Positions 50,824 to 59,785 of a stretch of DNA of 64,000 nt are shown piece by piece. The notes under the pieces are model-generated. The model was not told where the DNA came from, did no database searches, and was given only the letters and a program-made list of their open reading frames with translations. Numbering within the stretch: the stretch's first letter is position 1; each line of letters opens with the position of its first letter. This DNA is from Cymbomonas tetramitiformis (taxonomy: Eukaryota > Chlorophyta > Pyramimonadophyceae > Pyramimonadales > Pyramimonadaceae), in NCBI GenBank assembly GCA_001247695.2, contig LGRX02035190.1, forward strand, positions 1-64,000. Reading direction: 5' to 3'. A program made the translations under genes and the position numbers.

Positions 50824-52230
50824 ATGTTTGAATTTACATCCATTTTCTATCTGCACACATCTACAGCATCTCATGTATTTCTCAGCGGATGCGCGCATGA
50901 CGAAGGCGCGTCCATATTTGGTTCACCGCAAACTCCCAGTCTGACTACGGTGTATGAAGCTTATCGTAAGGGATTGACTGAAAAAAGATTCTGGGTTGGC
51001 ACGTATCTTAACGAATCCATCACTCTCGAGGACATAAAAGGTGTCGCGCACTCAAAAGCGACGACTGTGAAGTATACTACAAATATGGCGTATGAAATAA
51101 GCATATTTAGTTTAGGCAAAGAGTTTCGCGTAACGCTGAGCGTTCTCGCAGGTGAAGTAGATGTATATCACCACACCGATGTGAAGGTTACGTGCGTGCC
51201 ATTTGGAAATTCCATACACGGAAAACAGCTTTCGAGATTTGTGTCGAACGTTGTTTACGGGTCCTGCTGCCGGGATATGTTTGCTGGTTTTCCTCATGTG
51301 CTCGCGTTTATCGAGAACAATCACCAACCGATCGAAAAAGCGTTGGAATGGATGGCCTCGCCCAGAGAGAAATGCGGCAACAAAGATAATTTTTTGCATC
51401 GAATGGCTTTTTCATCTTGTCCGACACCCATGTGGGATTGTTTAAGATATTTTTTTAAAATGTATTGCGACAGAAAAGGAGGCACCATTGATCAGTTAGT
51501 CAATCTGTGGATCGATCGTACCGATAGTCAAGGAGAAACTCCTTTGTCCATCGCCGCTATTATAGGGAATACTCAAATGTTGGAGCACATGTTGAGCGTA
51601 AAACCATCGCTCACTAAATTGACCAACGCAGATGGCACTTTAGATATCTCTTATCTGACTATCAGAATTGAGAAGTACGTAGACTGTTTAAGTGAAGAAT
51701 CCGATCGTACTATAGAAAAACAAAAAAGAGCGGTTTGCAAGATATTGTCCACCGAGCTTAAAAGAAGAGACGCGCATCGACGTAAAGCTATGGCGAGCCT
51801 TCTTTCCGACGATGATGTTTCAGGTACACACGCTTCGTGCAGAAGTCGTCAAAAGAAAGAAAAACAGATAAAGCGACACACAACAGAATCTATCATTAAT
51901 AATGCAAAACATAAAGGAAAGGAGATGTCGACCGCAAACATTTTACCGCCTCAATCTTCATCATGCACGTCCGTTTTTTCTGTCAACGGATTGCAATCCT
52001 CGGACAATCCCGAATGCAGCGTCGCCTCGACTTTGGATACATCCACCGAACAACGTCAAAAAGACACAGAAGATCTTTGCATTATATGTTGCGATCAAAA
52101 ACAATCTGTTGCGATGATTCCATGCGGTCATGTCTGTTTATGCGTGTGTTGCGCGGATATAAAACGTATTGGGACATGCCCCATCTGTAGGAAAAGCATC
52201 AAAGACATTCTACGTCTATATCGTGCCTAA
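50824..52230 (+). CDS. ankyrin-RING E3-like protein, 468 aa
   Basis: A central ankyrin part includes at least one good repeat (TDSQGETPLSIAAIIGN, ~233-265, then MLEHMLSVKP). A basic, low-complexity linker (~320-400) follows. The C-terminus (~418-462) is a C3HC4 RING of the IAP/MIB type: C-x2-C, PCGHVCLCVCC, CPICRK. The RING at the extreme C-terminus after ankyrins is a known E3 layout in metazoan, protist and viral proteins. The N-terminal ~200 residues are beta-rich and not recognised. The ATG is first in frame and preceded by two TCGATCGA elements. It probably ubiquitylates an ankyrin-bound target; the target is unknown. Confidence 0.8.
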   Translation: MFEFTSIFYLHTSTASHVFLSGCAHDEGASIFGSPQTPSLTTVYEAYRKGLTEKRFWVGTYLNESITLEDIKGVAHSKATTVKYTTNMAYEISIFSLGKEFRVTLSVLAGEVDVYHHTDVKVTCVPFGNSIHGKQLSRFVSNVVYGSCCRDMFAGFPHVLAFIENNHQPIEKALEWMASPREKCGNKDNFLHRMAFSSCPTPMWDCLRYFFKMYCDRKGGTIDQLVNLWIDRTDSQGETPLSIAAIIGNTQMLEHMLSVKPSLTKLTNADGTLDISYLTIRIEKYVDCLSEESDRTIEKQKRAVCKILSTELKRRDAHRRKAMASLLSDDDVSGTHASCRSRQKKEKQIKRHTTESIINNAKHKGKEMSTANILPPQSSSCTSVFSVNGLQSSDNPECSVASTLDTSTEQRQKDTEDLCIICCDQKQSVAMIPCGHVCLCVCCADIKRIGTCPICRKSIKDILRLYRA

Positions 52231-52533
52231 TTCCTACCACAAGAGTTTTTTGATGTACAAATAGTCTGTAGAAGTACATTTGAAAATAGAAAACCCTTGT
52301 GTCTTATACTGCAAATCGATGAGCGGCAAAGAGTTTTTTGTTTTATCCAAAATTGATTTGCTTAAAAAACAGCTGAAAATATACATGAAATTTGAATGGA
52401 ATGATCACATTCTTTGTGCGTTATATCAATTTGATTTTTGATCGAATGATAGTATAAATAGGCTAATCGATACGTAGGCCATAACGAGTAAATATAGTAA
52501 TTTTCAATTGCAACTCTAATAAAGTCGTGCGCA

Positions 52534-53088
52534 ATGTCCTACAATGTGTTAGAGACACCATCGATGTCTTCAAAAACTTCCTCTAAAGCGCCAGTGCCAG
52601 ACACTGTAGAGGAAATTTTTGAAGACAATATTTCAGAACTGTGTATTTTTATAAATCAAAAACTCGTATTTAGCATAGAGATGTCTTCTTCTCTCTATAG
52701 TTTCAATACTAGATACATATCGATTAATAAGCTTTCTACGGATCACACGAAGTTTTGTGATTTCTTTTTGAACCAAGAGATTACAAAATTTGAAAAATTA
52801 CTGAATCCTATAAACGCATACAAATTTAGATTTCAGCTGCAAGACCAATACCAATTAAAAAAAGGGGATGGAACTGTTGTGATGCTTAAAGCCGATTATA
52901 TATTCCTAACTGTTGTTGGAGATTGGAACACCGGAGATTTGCGCATAACAGATATATTTTTTAAAACGCGGCCACGTGAAGGAGAGCGTTACCCTTATCT
53001 GGAAAAACAAATTGCATATTCTGACATACATAATCTTTATTTGGATAAAGCATTGTATGATAAAATGATTCTCCATATGGAAAAATAA
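52534..53088 (+). CDS. unknown protein, 184 aa
   Basis: I do not recognise it. After a Ser/Thr-rich N-terminus (~25 residues) comes a single compact domain with alternating strands and helices (LCIFINQKLVFSIEM, KADYIFLTVVGDWNTG). There is no signal peptide, membrane segment or cysteine motif. A TATA box (TATAAATA, 52453-52460) lies ~75 bp upstream, giving good support that it is expressed. Convergent with the octapeptide-repeat gene. Confidence 0.55.
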   Translation: MSYNVLETPSMSSKTSSKAPVPDTVEEIFEDNISELCIFINQKLVFSIEMSSSLYSFNTRYISINKLSTDHTKFCDFFLNQEITKFEKLLNPINAYKFRFQLQDQYQLKKGDGTVVMLKADYIFLTVVGDWNTGDLRITDIFFKTRPREGERYPYLEKQIAYSDIHNLYLDKALYDKMILHMEK

Positions 53089-53413
53089 CATACAATTTTC
53101 GTTTGAGCGCGTATCACAGACATCAAATTGCACGATGCGATGCATCATGCTTCCTGTCATAAGGAAATTCAGATAGTACACTTTGAATCGATACTATTGT
53201 TATTGTTACTCGTACATTTTATGGATATCACTATCTTTATTGTTGTCATTGTTATTAAAGATGATGTGTATAATTTCGATCAAACAATTACAGAAGCAAG
53301 ATTGTAAGCCAACATGCTTCAACGGTAATCCGAAAATGCAGAATTTACCATTTTAAATCGTGTCCGTATTGTCTGAAGGTAAATACATGTAATATCGGTG
53401 TTGGCTTATGTTG
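53089..53413. other. intergenic between convergent genes, nothing seen
   Basis: AT-rich with a TTATTGTT-type low-complexity tract (~53205-53265). Confidence 0.45.
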
Positions 53414-54697
53414 TCACGGCGCATGCACGGCTCCTTGGTTACGGGCATCAAAAAGAACAAGACCAGAAACGGTTTTTATTACGAAATTTTCATTTTCCCC
53501 TAAAACTATTGTGACTGGACCGCGCTGCTCTAAACTGCCTGTATTCGTCGTAGACGTGACCGCTGTAGTAAGATTGCCCACTTGATTTAGAGATTTGTTT
53601 CCAATATGTGAAATGATCACGTTCCCTTCATGTACGGATTGTTTGTCGCCTCTCATGTTTGTATCTGAATTCCCTCTGATTGTATTCTGAACATTTCCAG
53701 AATATACTCTTTCGATGTTTCCTTGTTGGGTAATGTGCTCATCACCTGCGGAAATCACTTTCGTATTGCCGGCAAAACTTTTTGTCACATCTCCTGCAGA
53801 TTGAATAACAACTTGGCCACTGCTTGATAGCGTGGTATTTCCTCTGTGGGAAATAGCTATATTTCCAAGACGTGACAAATGCTTGTTTCCTTGGACGCTT
53901 TTGTGAGAGCTTCCCCGTGCGTTGACAGTAAGGTTACCGATGTAAGACTTTTTAGTGTTTCCATTTTGTGAAATAGTGGCTTCGCCGGTATGCGCCGCTT
54001 CTTTATTACCGGATGTCGCTTGAATAATGTTGCCCTCGATTGACGTATGCACATTACCAACGCGTGTAGAACTCTTGTCACCTCGTTGATCTTTAACTAC
54101 ACTCCCAAAATGCTCCATAGATTGTGTACCATATAGAATTTGAGTGTCGTCTCCATATATTTGTACGTGCCGGCTTCCGTATAGTTTGTGACGCATATTT
54201 CCGGCGCGGTACGAAATTTTGTTACCTGTACGACTTTCAGTAGAATCTCCTGTATGTTCGATCACCTCATCGCCGCGATGGTACCTTTGACTTTTTCCGT
54301 AATACGATTTCGATGTGTCGCCAGTGGATTCTAATTGTATGATGCCATTTCGTGTTATCGTCTGATTCCCGTTTTGCTTAAGATTGATCGCAGACATACT
54401 TAGATTAAACCGTTTATTTATCTGGATTTCGTCAACGTCACGCAAAAGAGTGTGTAAGTTCATGATTTTTTGAGATGAGACAACTCCTAAAAAATCGTAA
54501 AAAGATTGCTCAGTAGAATCGAAACCAGAAAACTTATTTTCCCATGCCAACAAGTGTTTTTTATAGGACGCCTGTTCAGCGCAACGATCGAAATCGCACG
54601 GGGCGCTATTGCTAACATCAACAAAATGACATATCGTGATCGTGTATAACAGTATATACAAAAGTCCGTTCACGTTTTTAGTGTTTAAGCAATTCAT
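53414..54697 (-). CDS. secreted protein with 34 perfect octapeptide repeats, 427 aa
   Basis: A hydrophobic signal segment (~11-30, LLYILLYTITICHF) leads to a short helical domain with two cysteines (~34-100). From residue 110 to 381 the chain is 34 uninterrupted 8-residue units G-(N/D)-x6, with no insertion; about 60 percent start GN or GD. A tail (382-427) follows with a beta-like stretch (VTIVLGENENFVI). An 8-residue Gly-led period is known from the needle of phage T4 gp5 and related VgrG spikes, where three chains wind into a triple-stranded beta-helix. By analogy this could be a secreted or particle-borne trimeric spike; that is inference. I use the ATG at 54697; the frame is open to a GTG at 54709. 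No relative is seen elsewhere in the window. Confidence 0.75.
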   Translation of the reverse strand: MNCLNTKNVNGLLYILLYTITICHFVDVSNSAPCDFDRCAEQASYKKHLLAWENKFSGFDSTEQSFYDFLGVVSSQKIMNLHTLLRDVDEIQINKRFNLSMSAINLKQNGNQTITRNGIIQLESTGDTSKSYYGKSQRYHRGDEVIEHTGDSTESRTGNKISYRAGNMRHKLYGSRHVQIYGDDTQILYGTQSMEHFGSVVKDQRGDKSSTRVGNVHTSIEGNIIQATSGNKEAAHTGEATISQNGNTKKSYIGNLTVNARGSSHKSVQGNKHLSRLGNIAISHRGNTTLSSSGQVVIQSAGDVTKSFAGNTKVISAGDEHITQQGNIERVYSGNVQNTIRGNSDTNMRGDKQSVHEGNVIISHIGNKSLNQVGNLTTAVTSTTNTGSLEQRGPVTIVLGENENFVIKTVSGLVLFDARNQGAVHAP

Positions 54698-55013
54698 AAC
54701 AATACGCACGTATACCGAAGCACGAATTTGCGCGCGTATTTTTGCGTATCGATATGAGAAGAATGTGCAAGGGCTTTATTACATATATTTAGGACAGCAA
54801 GGTCGTAAAGATAATGAAAATGATGAATTGAAACCTCACTTTAACTTATAAAACCTATATGACTTTACGAGGAATTGTATACATATATATATATACACTT
54901 CACAATACTAGCTTATAATTTACACGTTTAAATATATAATGAGAGTACGATCCGCATGAAGAAATATGCAAAAAAAATTCACACAAGAGTATATAAGCCT
55001 TAAAAACATTTTG
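54698..55013. other. divergent intergenic region
   Basis: AT-rich with TATATATATATA at ~54885-54896 and a TATA-like GTATATAAG (~54990-54998). No complete gene is supported. Confidence 0.4.
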
Positions 55014-55354
55014 TAGTATACGTACCACCCTTTACACGCGGTTATTTATAAAGACATTAACGGAAATCGAATTCCATACAATGAATATGATAACACCACA
55101 AACAACCTTTATGTTAACGCCCAGGACACTTGGATGGGTTTTATAAAAATAAAGACGATAAAATTAAGAAAATCAGTTTTAAAGACGGTTCATGGATAAA
55201 GAAAATGAAAAAAGGCAACCAGGCACAACTTGTAATCGAATGTTCTGGTTCCGCATGCAGAACAATATACCATGGTAAAGGCTACGTGAGTGAGGGGACA
55301 GAAACACCACAATATGTGACAGTATTTGAACGTGAAAGGGCCATAGCAACTTGA
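55014..55354 (+). pseudogene. possible broken small gene
   Basis: Two coding-like frames abut near 55136-55143. The first (55015 to about 55140, no ATG) reads as a hydrophilic Asn/Tyr-rich segment (INGNRIPYNEYDNTTNNL). The second continues to 55354 with a Lys-rich, then beta-like segment (QAQLVIECSGSACRTIYHG). A single extra T in the TTTT at ~55140 would join them. A TATA box at ~54990 lies at the right place, but no ATG fits the first frame. It could be a decayed gene or a mis-sequenced small ORF. The product is not recognised. Confidence 0.35.
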
Positions 55355-55849
55355 GATAACTGTCTAATTCTTGTAGAGGACTGATTATGTGATTTTACGT
55401 CATCAGAGGTTCACCTTTACATACATTGATAAAGTAGTTTTGAGTATGTTTAATTTAAAAGCGATGCAACCTGAGATTTTGTTATGTTCTATTGAACAAA
55501 ATAAACTCGATTTTTATAATAAAGGTTAGGGTATGTGATGTACAAGTCGCATTGTGAACGCTTAGCGAGGGCATCATAGTTTGTATAAAAAATTATCATA
55601 CTCACTGAAAAGCAGTTGCAAAACGATAAACCCTTCTTATTTAAAACTGTGCACTCACTATAATTTTGAAGTGCCCTATTTTTGATGTGTACAAAAAGTC
55701 CTCGGACATCTAAATTGGCGTCATCTTGCGTTAGCTGAGCATTAACCTAATTGGTTAGCGCAAATGGTGCACATGATGCATCCAGATATTAATTGAGTCA
55801 TACGAGCAACATCTCGATAAATGTCTTTTGCATCAAAATTTGAGAAATG
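55355..55849. other. intergenic, nothing recognised
   Basis: AT-rich spacer without ORF or repeat. Confidence 0.5.
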
Positions 55850-55904
55850 TCGATCGAATTTGGTATAACTGTATCCTTCAGATACTGATAAAGACGTCGA
55901 TCGA
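55850..55904 (+). promoter_or_regulatory. two TCGATCGA elements upstream of the RING/coiled-coil gene
   Basis: Copies at 55850-55857 and 55897-55904, 71 bp before the ATG at 55975. The second has the GTCGATCGAAC context of the RNR and ankyrin-RING promoters. Confidence 0.6.
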
Positions 55905-55974
55905 ACATACGTACTTAAGTCGATTCAATTAATCGTTTGTTGCATAAGCAGCTTTCATTGCATTTTACACCAAC

Positions 55975-57045
55975 ATGCATAGCCATAGCGCAACCAGTCC
56001 ATCGTACAATCCAGGCTCACCTGAGCCAGGGTTTAGTCCTAAATATGTGCCGCACGATCCAAATTCGCGTGCCTATATAGAATCCGTTAAATTGATGCAA
56101 TCTTTAAGCGCAGAGATGTATCTTTCATCTGTGGGAAAGAATACAGACGTCAGTATATGCGCTATGAAGCATGGTCCTCAGTCAGAGGACAAACGCTGCA
56201 TCAACGTGTCGGAGGCGGAGTGCAAGTTGGAAGATACCATTGACAGGCATGGCAAAACTTTGCTTCAAGGAATCAAATGTTATGTCTGTCAGTCTTATGG
56301 TCTTCCCCGACAGATATGTAAAAAGGGTCATACTATATGTGAAAACTGTGATGCTGCGAATGCTTTAGCGCAATCTGCTCCTTGTGGTATTTGTAAACAG
56401 CCCTCTTTGCTTGAGTCTTTGGATACACCGACGTACACGAAAGACTTGTATAGAAGCCTGGACATATATACGTGTTCTTTGTGCACAGACGAAAAGAAGC
56501 GTAGTTTGGAAGATTTACTCAAACATGTACAGACAGGATTATGCGGAGCTGTGGTAGGTAGAACCATACAAACAGATGAAAGATCCTTAATACATACTCG
56601 TGAAAAATGGGAAAAAGATTTGTGTGCGACGTTGCAGAATCCTGAGATTATGAGGTTTGTAGAGCTATTCATGCAAGGAACTATATACAGGACGTCGCAG
56701 GAAAGTGAGGCGCAGATGCAGAAGCTGCGATCCGAGATCAACGAGCTGAAAGAAAAACTCGACGAGGATCAAAATAAAAATGCGAAGATAGCTCATTTGA
56801 TGACACGTCTGGATGACGTGATGACCGAAAATGTGCAGAACAAGAGGACAATGGAAGACATGACCGAGCATAACAAAGAGCTTACTGAAGAATGCAACGC
56901 GTTAGCAAGACAGAACAATTATCTACAAAACCAGCGTGATCACATACATAGACGTACAAGAGAGAGTGATCAATGTAAAGAAGATGGCATGGATGCGGGA
57001 AGGCAGTGTATTCCGCGCATGAAAAGGAGACGCTACGGATCATGA
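55975..57045 (+). CDS. RING/zinc-finger protein with long coiled coil (SIAH/TRAF-like layout), 356 aa
   Basis: After a Ser/Pro-rich N-terminus (PSYNPGSPEPGFSP) comes a RING (~100-142): C-x2-C, C-x-x-GH-x2-C-x2-C, C-x2-C. A second Cys/His cluster follows (~167-190: C-x2-C ... H ... C), as in SIAH or TRAF zinc regions. Residues ~230-330 are a coiled coil (MQKLRSEINELKEKLDED). The C-terminus is basic (MKRRRYGS), possibly a nuclear signal. The order RING, zinc, coiled coil resembles TRAF-type E3s that oligomerise through the coil. The paired TCGATCGA promoter groups it with the other RING genes. Confidence 0.75.
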   Translation: MHSHSATSPSYNPGSPEPGFSPKYVPHDPNSRAYIESVKLMQSLSAEMYLSSVGKNTDVSICAMKHGPQSEDKRCINVSEAECKLEDTIDRHGKTLLQGIKCYVCQSYGLPRQICKKGHTICENCDAANALAQSAPCGICKQPSLLESLDTPTYTKDLYRSLDIYTCSLCTDEKKRSLEDLLKHVQTGLCGAVVGRTIQTDERSLIHTREKWEKDLCATLQNPEIMRFVELFMQGTIYRTSQESEAQMQKLRSEINELKEKLDEDQNKNAKIAHLMTRLDDVMTENVQNKRTMEDMTEHNKELTEECNALARQNNYLQNQRDHIHRRTRESDQCKEDGMDAGRQCIPRMKRRRYGS

Positions 57046-57271
57046 GTATCATTCACTGAAAACTTATAGGAGATGCCATTTGTAATAAAGAATATAACGG
57101 CGCAGAACGATTCTTGGTACACCGTTTGGTTATATTATAGCATTTTAATGTAATCAAAGTATGAGTTTACATTTTGGTATATCTGTTTGTTTCTTGATTC
57201 ACGCAGTCTTTCTGTGTGTAATGAAATCCGCATGATTAGCTAGCATCCTCGCAAAAGCATAAATACGTATA

Positions 57272-58135
57272 TTATGTTATCAACAAGGTGCCGTGTACCA
57301 AAGGCGTACGCTGTACCGCTGTATATAAGCGATATTCAAAATGTCGATAACGTCTCCAAAATTTGGACCAGAAATAGCTAAGACAAAACAAAAGAGGATG
57401 CGCAACAAATATCATAACGCAGAGCACCGTTGTGGACTTTTCAAAATTTGTAAAGCTTATAATGCTGTAAATCCAATTTTCTCCCTTTTCGTTTGTTCCT
57501 CCAGCGCCAATGTAGACCGCGTTAAATAGAGCGTAGCTGATCGAATAAAGAAGCGGAAAATAAAAATGCATTGCATACAAGGGTATTCTACATATTGCCA
57601 TGTCCAACAACATTATTATGGCGTTGATTAGATGCACGTGTATGTCGATAAAACTGGTGGTTCCATCAAACAGTAGCAGCCAATACACAAGAGTTACAAC
57701 AAGCGTAGAGGAGCATAACATATTTCTCAGGCTCCAAACAAATCGCTGAAGTCCGATCACCTCGGGAAACCGTACAAGAATAACGTGGAAAACTAAGTAA
57801 ACTGTCTCGATCAACAATGTCCAATTTGTTAGATATATAAACCAATAGAATCGATATCCGTGAGCATGACTCAAATGTCTAGGAAGCCTCACCGTATCAG
57901 ATGCCTGCAAACCGGACAGAATCAGCCACACGATCCAATAAAACATTAAGGCGACTCGTATACAAAAATATCGTAGACGAGCCTTTTCTGTGGACAAGGA
58001 ATATACAAGTCCCGTCGGAACTGTTATCACATCCGACGATAGCGCCGGTAACCGCCAGGTCTCTTCAGCTTCCAAACAAAACCAAAAAGTATATAAGCTA
58101 CGCTGTTCAACCTTATTTTTCGACGGTTTCGACAT
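57272..58135 (-). CDS. FAR-17a/AIG1 or rolling-stone-like six-helix membrane protein, 287 aa
   Basis: About six membrane helices. Family-like marks are FYWFIYLTNWTLLIETVYL, then YWLLLFDGTTSFIDIHVHLIN, and YAMHFYFPLLYSISYALFNAVY-like spacing, with conserved H and N in the middle helices. AIG1/ADTRP relatives hydrolyse fatty-acid esters of hydroxy fatty acids using Thr and His; the His and Thr positions here would allow that. Rolling-stone proteins share the fold and act in cell fusion. The ATG at 58135 is first in frame, with a TATA-like TATAAATG on this strand (~58170-58163). It diverges from the F-box gene. Confidence 0.6.
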   Translation of the reverse strand: MSKPSKNKVEQRSLYTFWFCLEAEETWRLPALSSDVITVPTGLVYSLSTEKARLRYFCIRVALMFYWIVWLILSGLQASDTVRLPRHLSHAHGYRFYWFIYLTNWTLLIETVYLVFHVILVRFPEVIGLQRFVWSLRNMLCSSTLVVTLVYWLLLFDGTTSFIDIHVHLINAIIMLLDMAICRIPLYAMHFYFPLLYSISYALFNAVYIGAGGTNEKGENWIYSIISFTNFEKSTTVLCVMIFVAHPLLFCLSYFWSKFWRRYRHFEYRLYTAVQRTPLVHGTLLIT

Positions 58136-58304
58136 CTTGTTCCACCTTTTAGAAAATACTTACATTTATACAGGAAAGGGCTATTCATAGCTGTTCCATT
58201 TTCAAATATAAGAACATGCCTAAAAGTTACGCAAGAATAGAATTGAGTATAAATAGCGATTGCGCACCGCGTTGATACTCGAACGAAGCGGCACGCGCTC
58301 GTAC

Positions 58305-59609
58305 ATGATGAGCTTCGAAAACATGGTCATCACATATAATCCATCGAGTAAAAAAGCGTGTCAAAGTCTTCCGTCATTACCGCACGAAATATGGGAATTT
58401 ATACTCAATCGAGAAACGATTGTCAACCCTAGTACGAGAGGAGTATGTAGAGACTTCAAAGATACCTTAAAACCTATATGTAATTGCGTGTACGATCCAG
58501 ATATAAGCAAGTTTAAAATTGCCCAAAATAAGGATGATAAATGCTTAAGCGGTAGTAAGATAATGATAGTAAAGGATTTTTGCGAAGAGCTGAATACAGA
58601 TTGGGAAGAAATAAAAAACAAACTGAATGTGACGTCATATACAACGCTAGACAGTATGTTTGCGAGAGCACACCATTTTGTGACTAAAAGTAAAAAATGC
58701 ATCGAAATCGATAATAACCGCCCAAAAAAGACTCATCTATTGAGTGTGGCTTTAAAAAGCTACACAAAATGGTGCATGCAAATGGATTTTTTTACAGTAG
58801 ACTCCTTGTTGGACGCACTATTTTATAATTTGCAAGACATTTTGAAAAAAGAATTTGACTGGGAAGATAATTATGAAATACTAATACTGTTACAGGTGAT
58901 TTGCAATAAAATTCCGGGTCAAACTGTGTATACGCTTTTAAAGTCCAATATCCTTCAAATGGAAAATTCTGAGGAAGTAATTATGAGAATTGTAGATCTT
59001 GCTGTTGAAAATGCAGAAAACGAAAATTTATTCTGGATGTTACCTTGGATTGCGAACTGTTTGAGCATACAACATAAAACGTTTAAAAACGCTTTCGACA
59101 AGTATCTTACAAACGAAAAAAATTTAGATGGGTTTAAAGCTTTTAAACTGCTCGAAATGTTTCGATCCGATGATACGCTAATTGATTTAATCATAAACGC
59201 GTATCTAAAAAATGCAGAAAGCGAAATGTCATATTTCGAGCTTAAACAAATCAAAAAACGTATTCAACCGGACGATGGGCGATGGTACAGAGTTTTCAGC
59301 ACATTTATGGAGCACACAGACATCGAAGAATTTGATATCGCCGAGTTTTATAAAGATTTCAAAAGAAACAAATCAGTTTGCGACTTCGTTTTTGATAAAT
59401 TTTTAAAGAACCGTCAAGTGTGTTGTATGATTTTTGATAAACTATTATCCATTTTACCTAACGAATCTCCTTACTGGGAAAAAATATGTACCAATTTTGC
59501 AAATAGCGATAATACGATTGTTTATGAAAATATGAGAAAGATGTATATACAGTTTGGAACACAAGACGAACGATTCGATGTGCTGATCGAGGCGTATAAC
59601 AAAAAATAA
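58305..59609 (+). CDS. F-box protein with helical repeats, 434 aa
   Basis: Residues ~22-62 match an F-box: LPSLPHEIWEFIL, then TRGVCRDFKDTL, the usual SKP1-binding shape. The rest (~100-430) is all-helical with repeated units ending in F-DKFL-like or L-INAYLKN-like helices, reminiscent of the repeats in the minus-strand gene at 19601. An SCF-type adaptor is likely. I use the ATG at 58305; the frame is open from a TTG at 58260. A TATA box (TATAAATA, 58248-58255) lies just 50 bp before this ATG, which favours it. Confidence 0.7.
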   Translation: MMSFENMVITYNPSSKKACQSLPSLPHEIWEFILNRETIVNPSTRGVCRDFKDTLKPICNCVYDPDISKFKIAQNKDDKCLSGSKIMIVKDFCEELNTDWEEIKNKLNVTSYTTLDSMFARAHHFVTKSKKCIEIDNNRPKKTHLLSVALKSYTKWCMQMDFFTVDSLLDALFYNLQDILKKEFDWEDNYEILILLQVICNKIPGQTVYTLLKSNILQMENSEEVIMRIVDLAVENAENENLFWMLPWIANCLSIQHKTFKNAFDKYLTNEKNLDGFKAFKLLEMFRSDDTLIDLIINAYLKNAESEMSYFELKQIKKRIQPDDGRWYRVFSTFMEHTDIEEFDIAEFYKDFKRNKSVCDFVFDKFLKNRQVCCMIFDKLLSILPNESPYWEKICTNFANSDNTIVYENMRKMYIQFGTQDERFDVLIEAYNKK

Positions 59610-59785
59610 AGACTGTAAAAAATGTTAGGCTAGCGTGTTGCGTCACAAAAGCAAAACCAAATAGATTTATCACATGCAAATATATATACATCTTTATATA
59701 CCAGAAACTGATTTATTGTAGATCGTTGATATCACTCCGCGCGATTTTGAATTGTCTTTGATGACAGAATAAAGAATACAAACAT

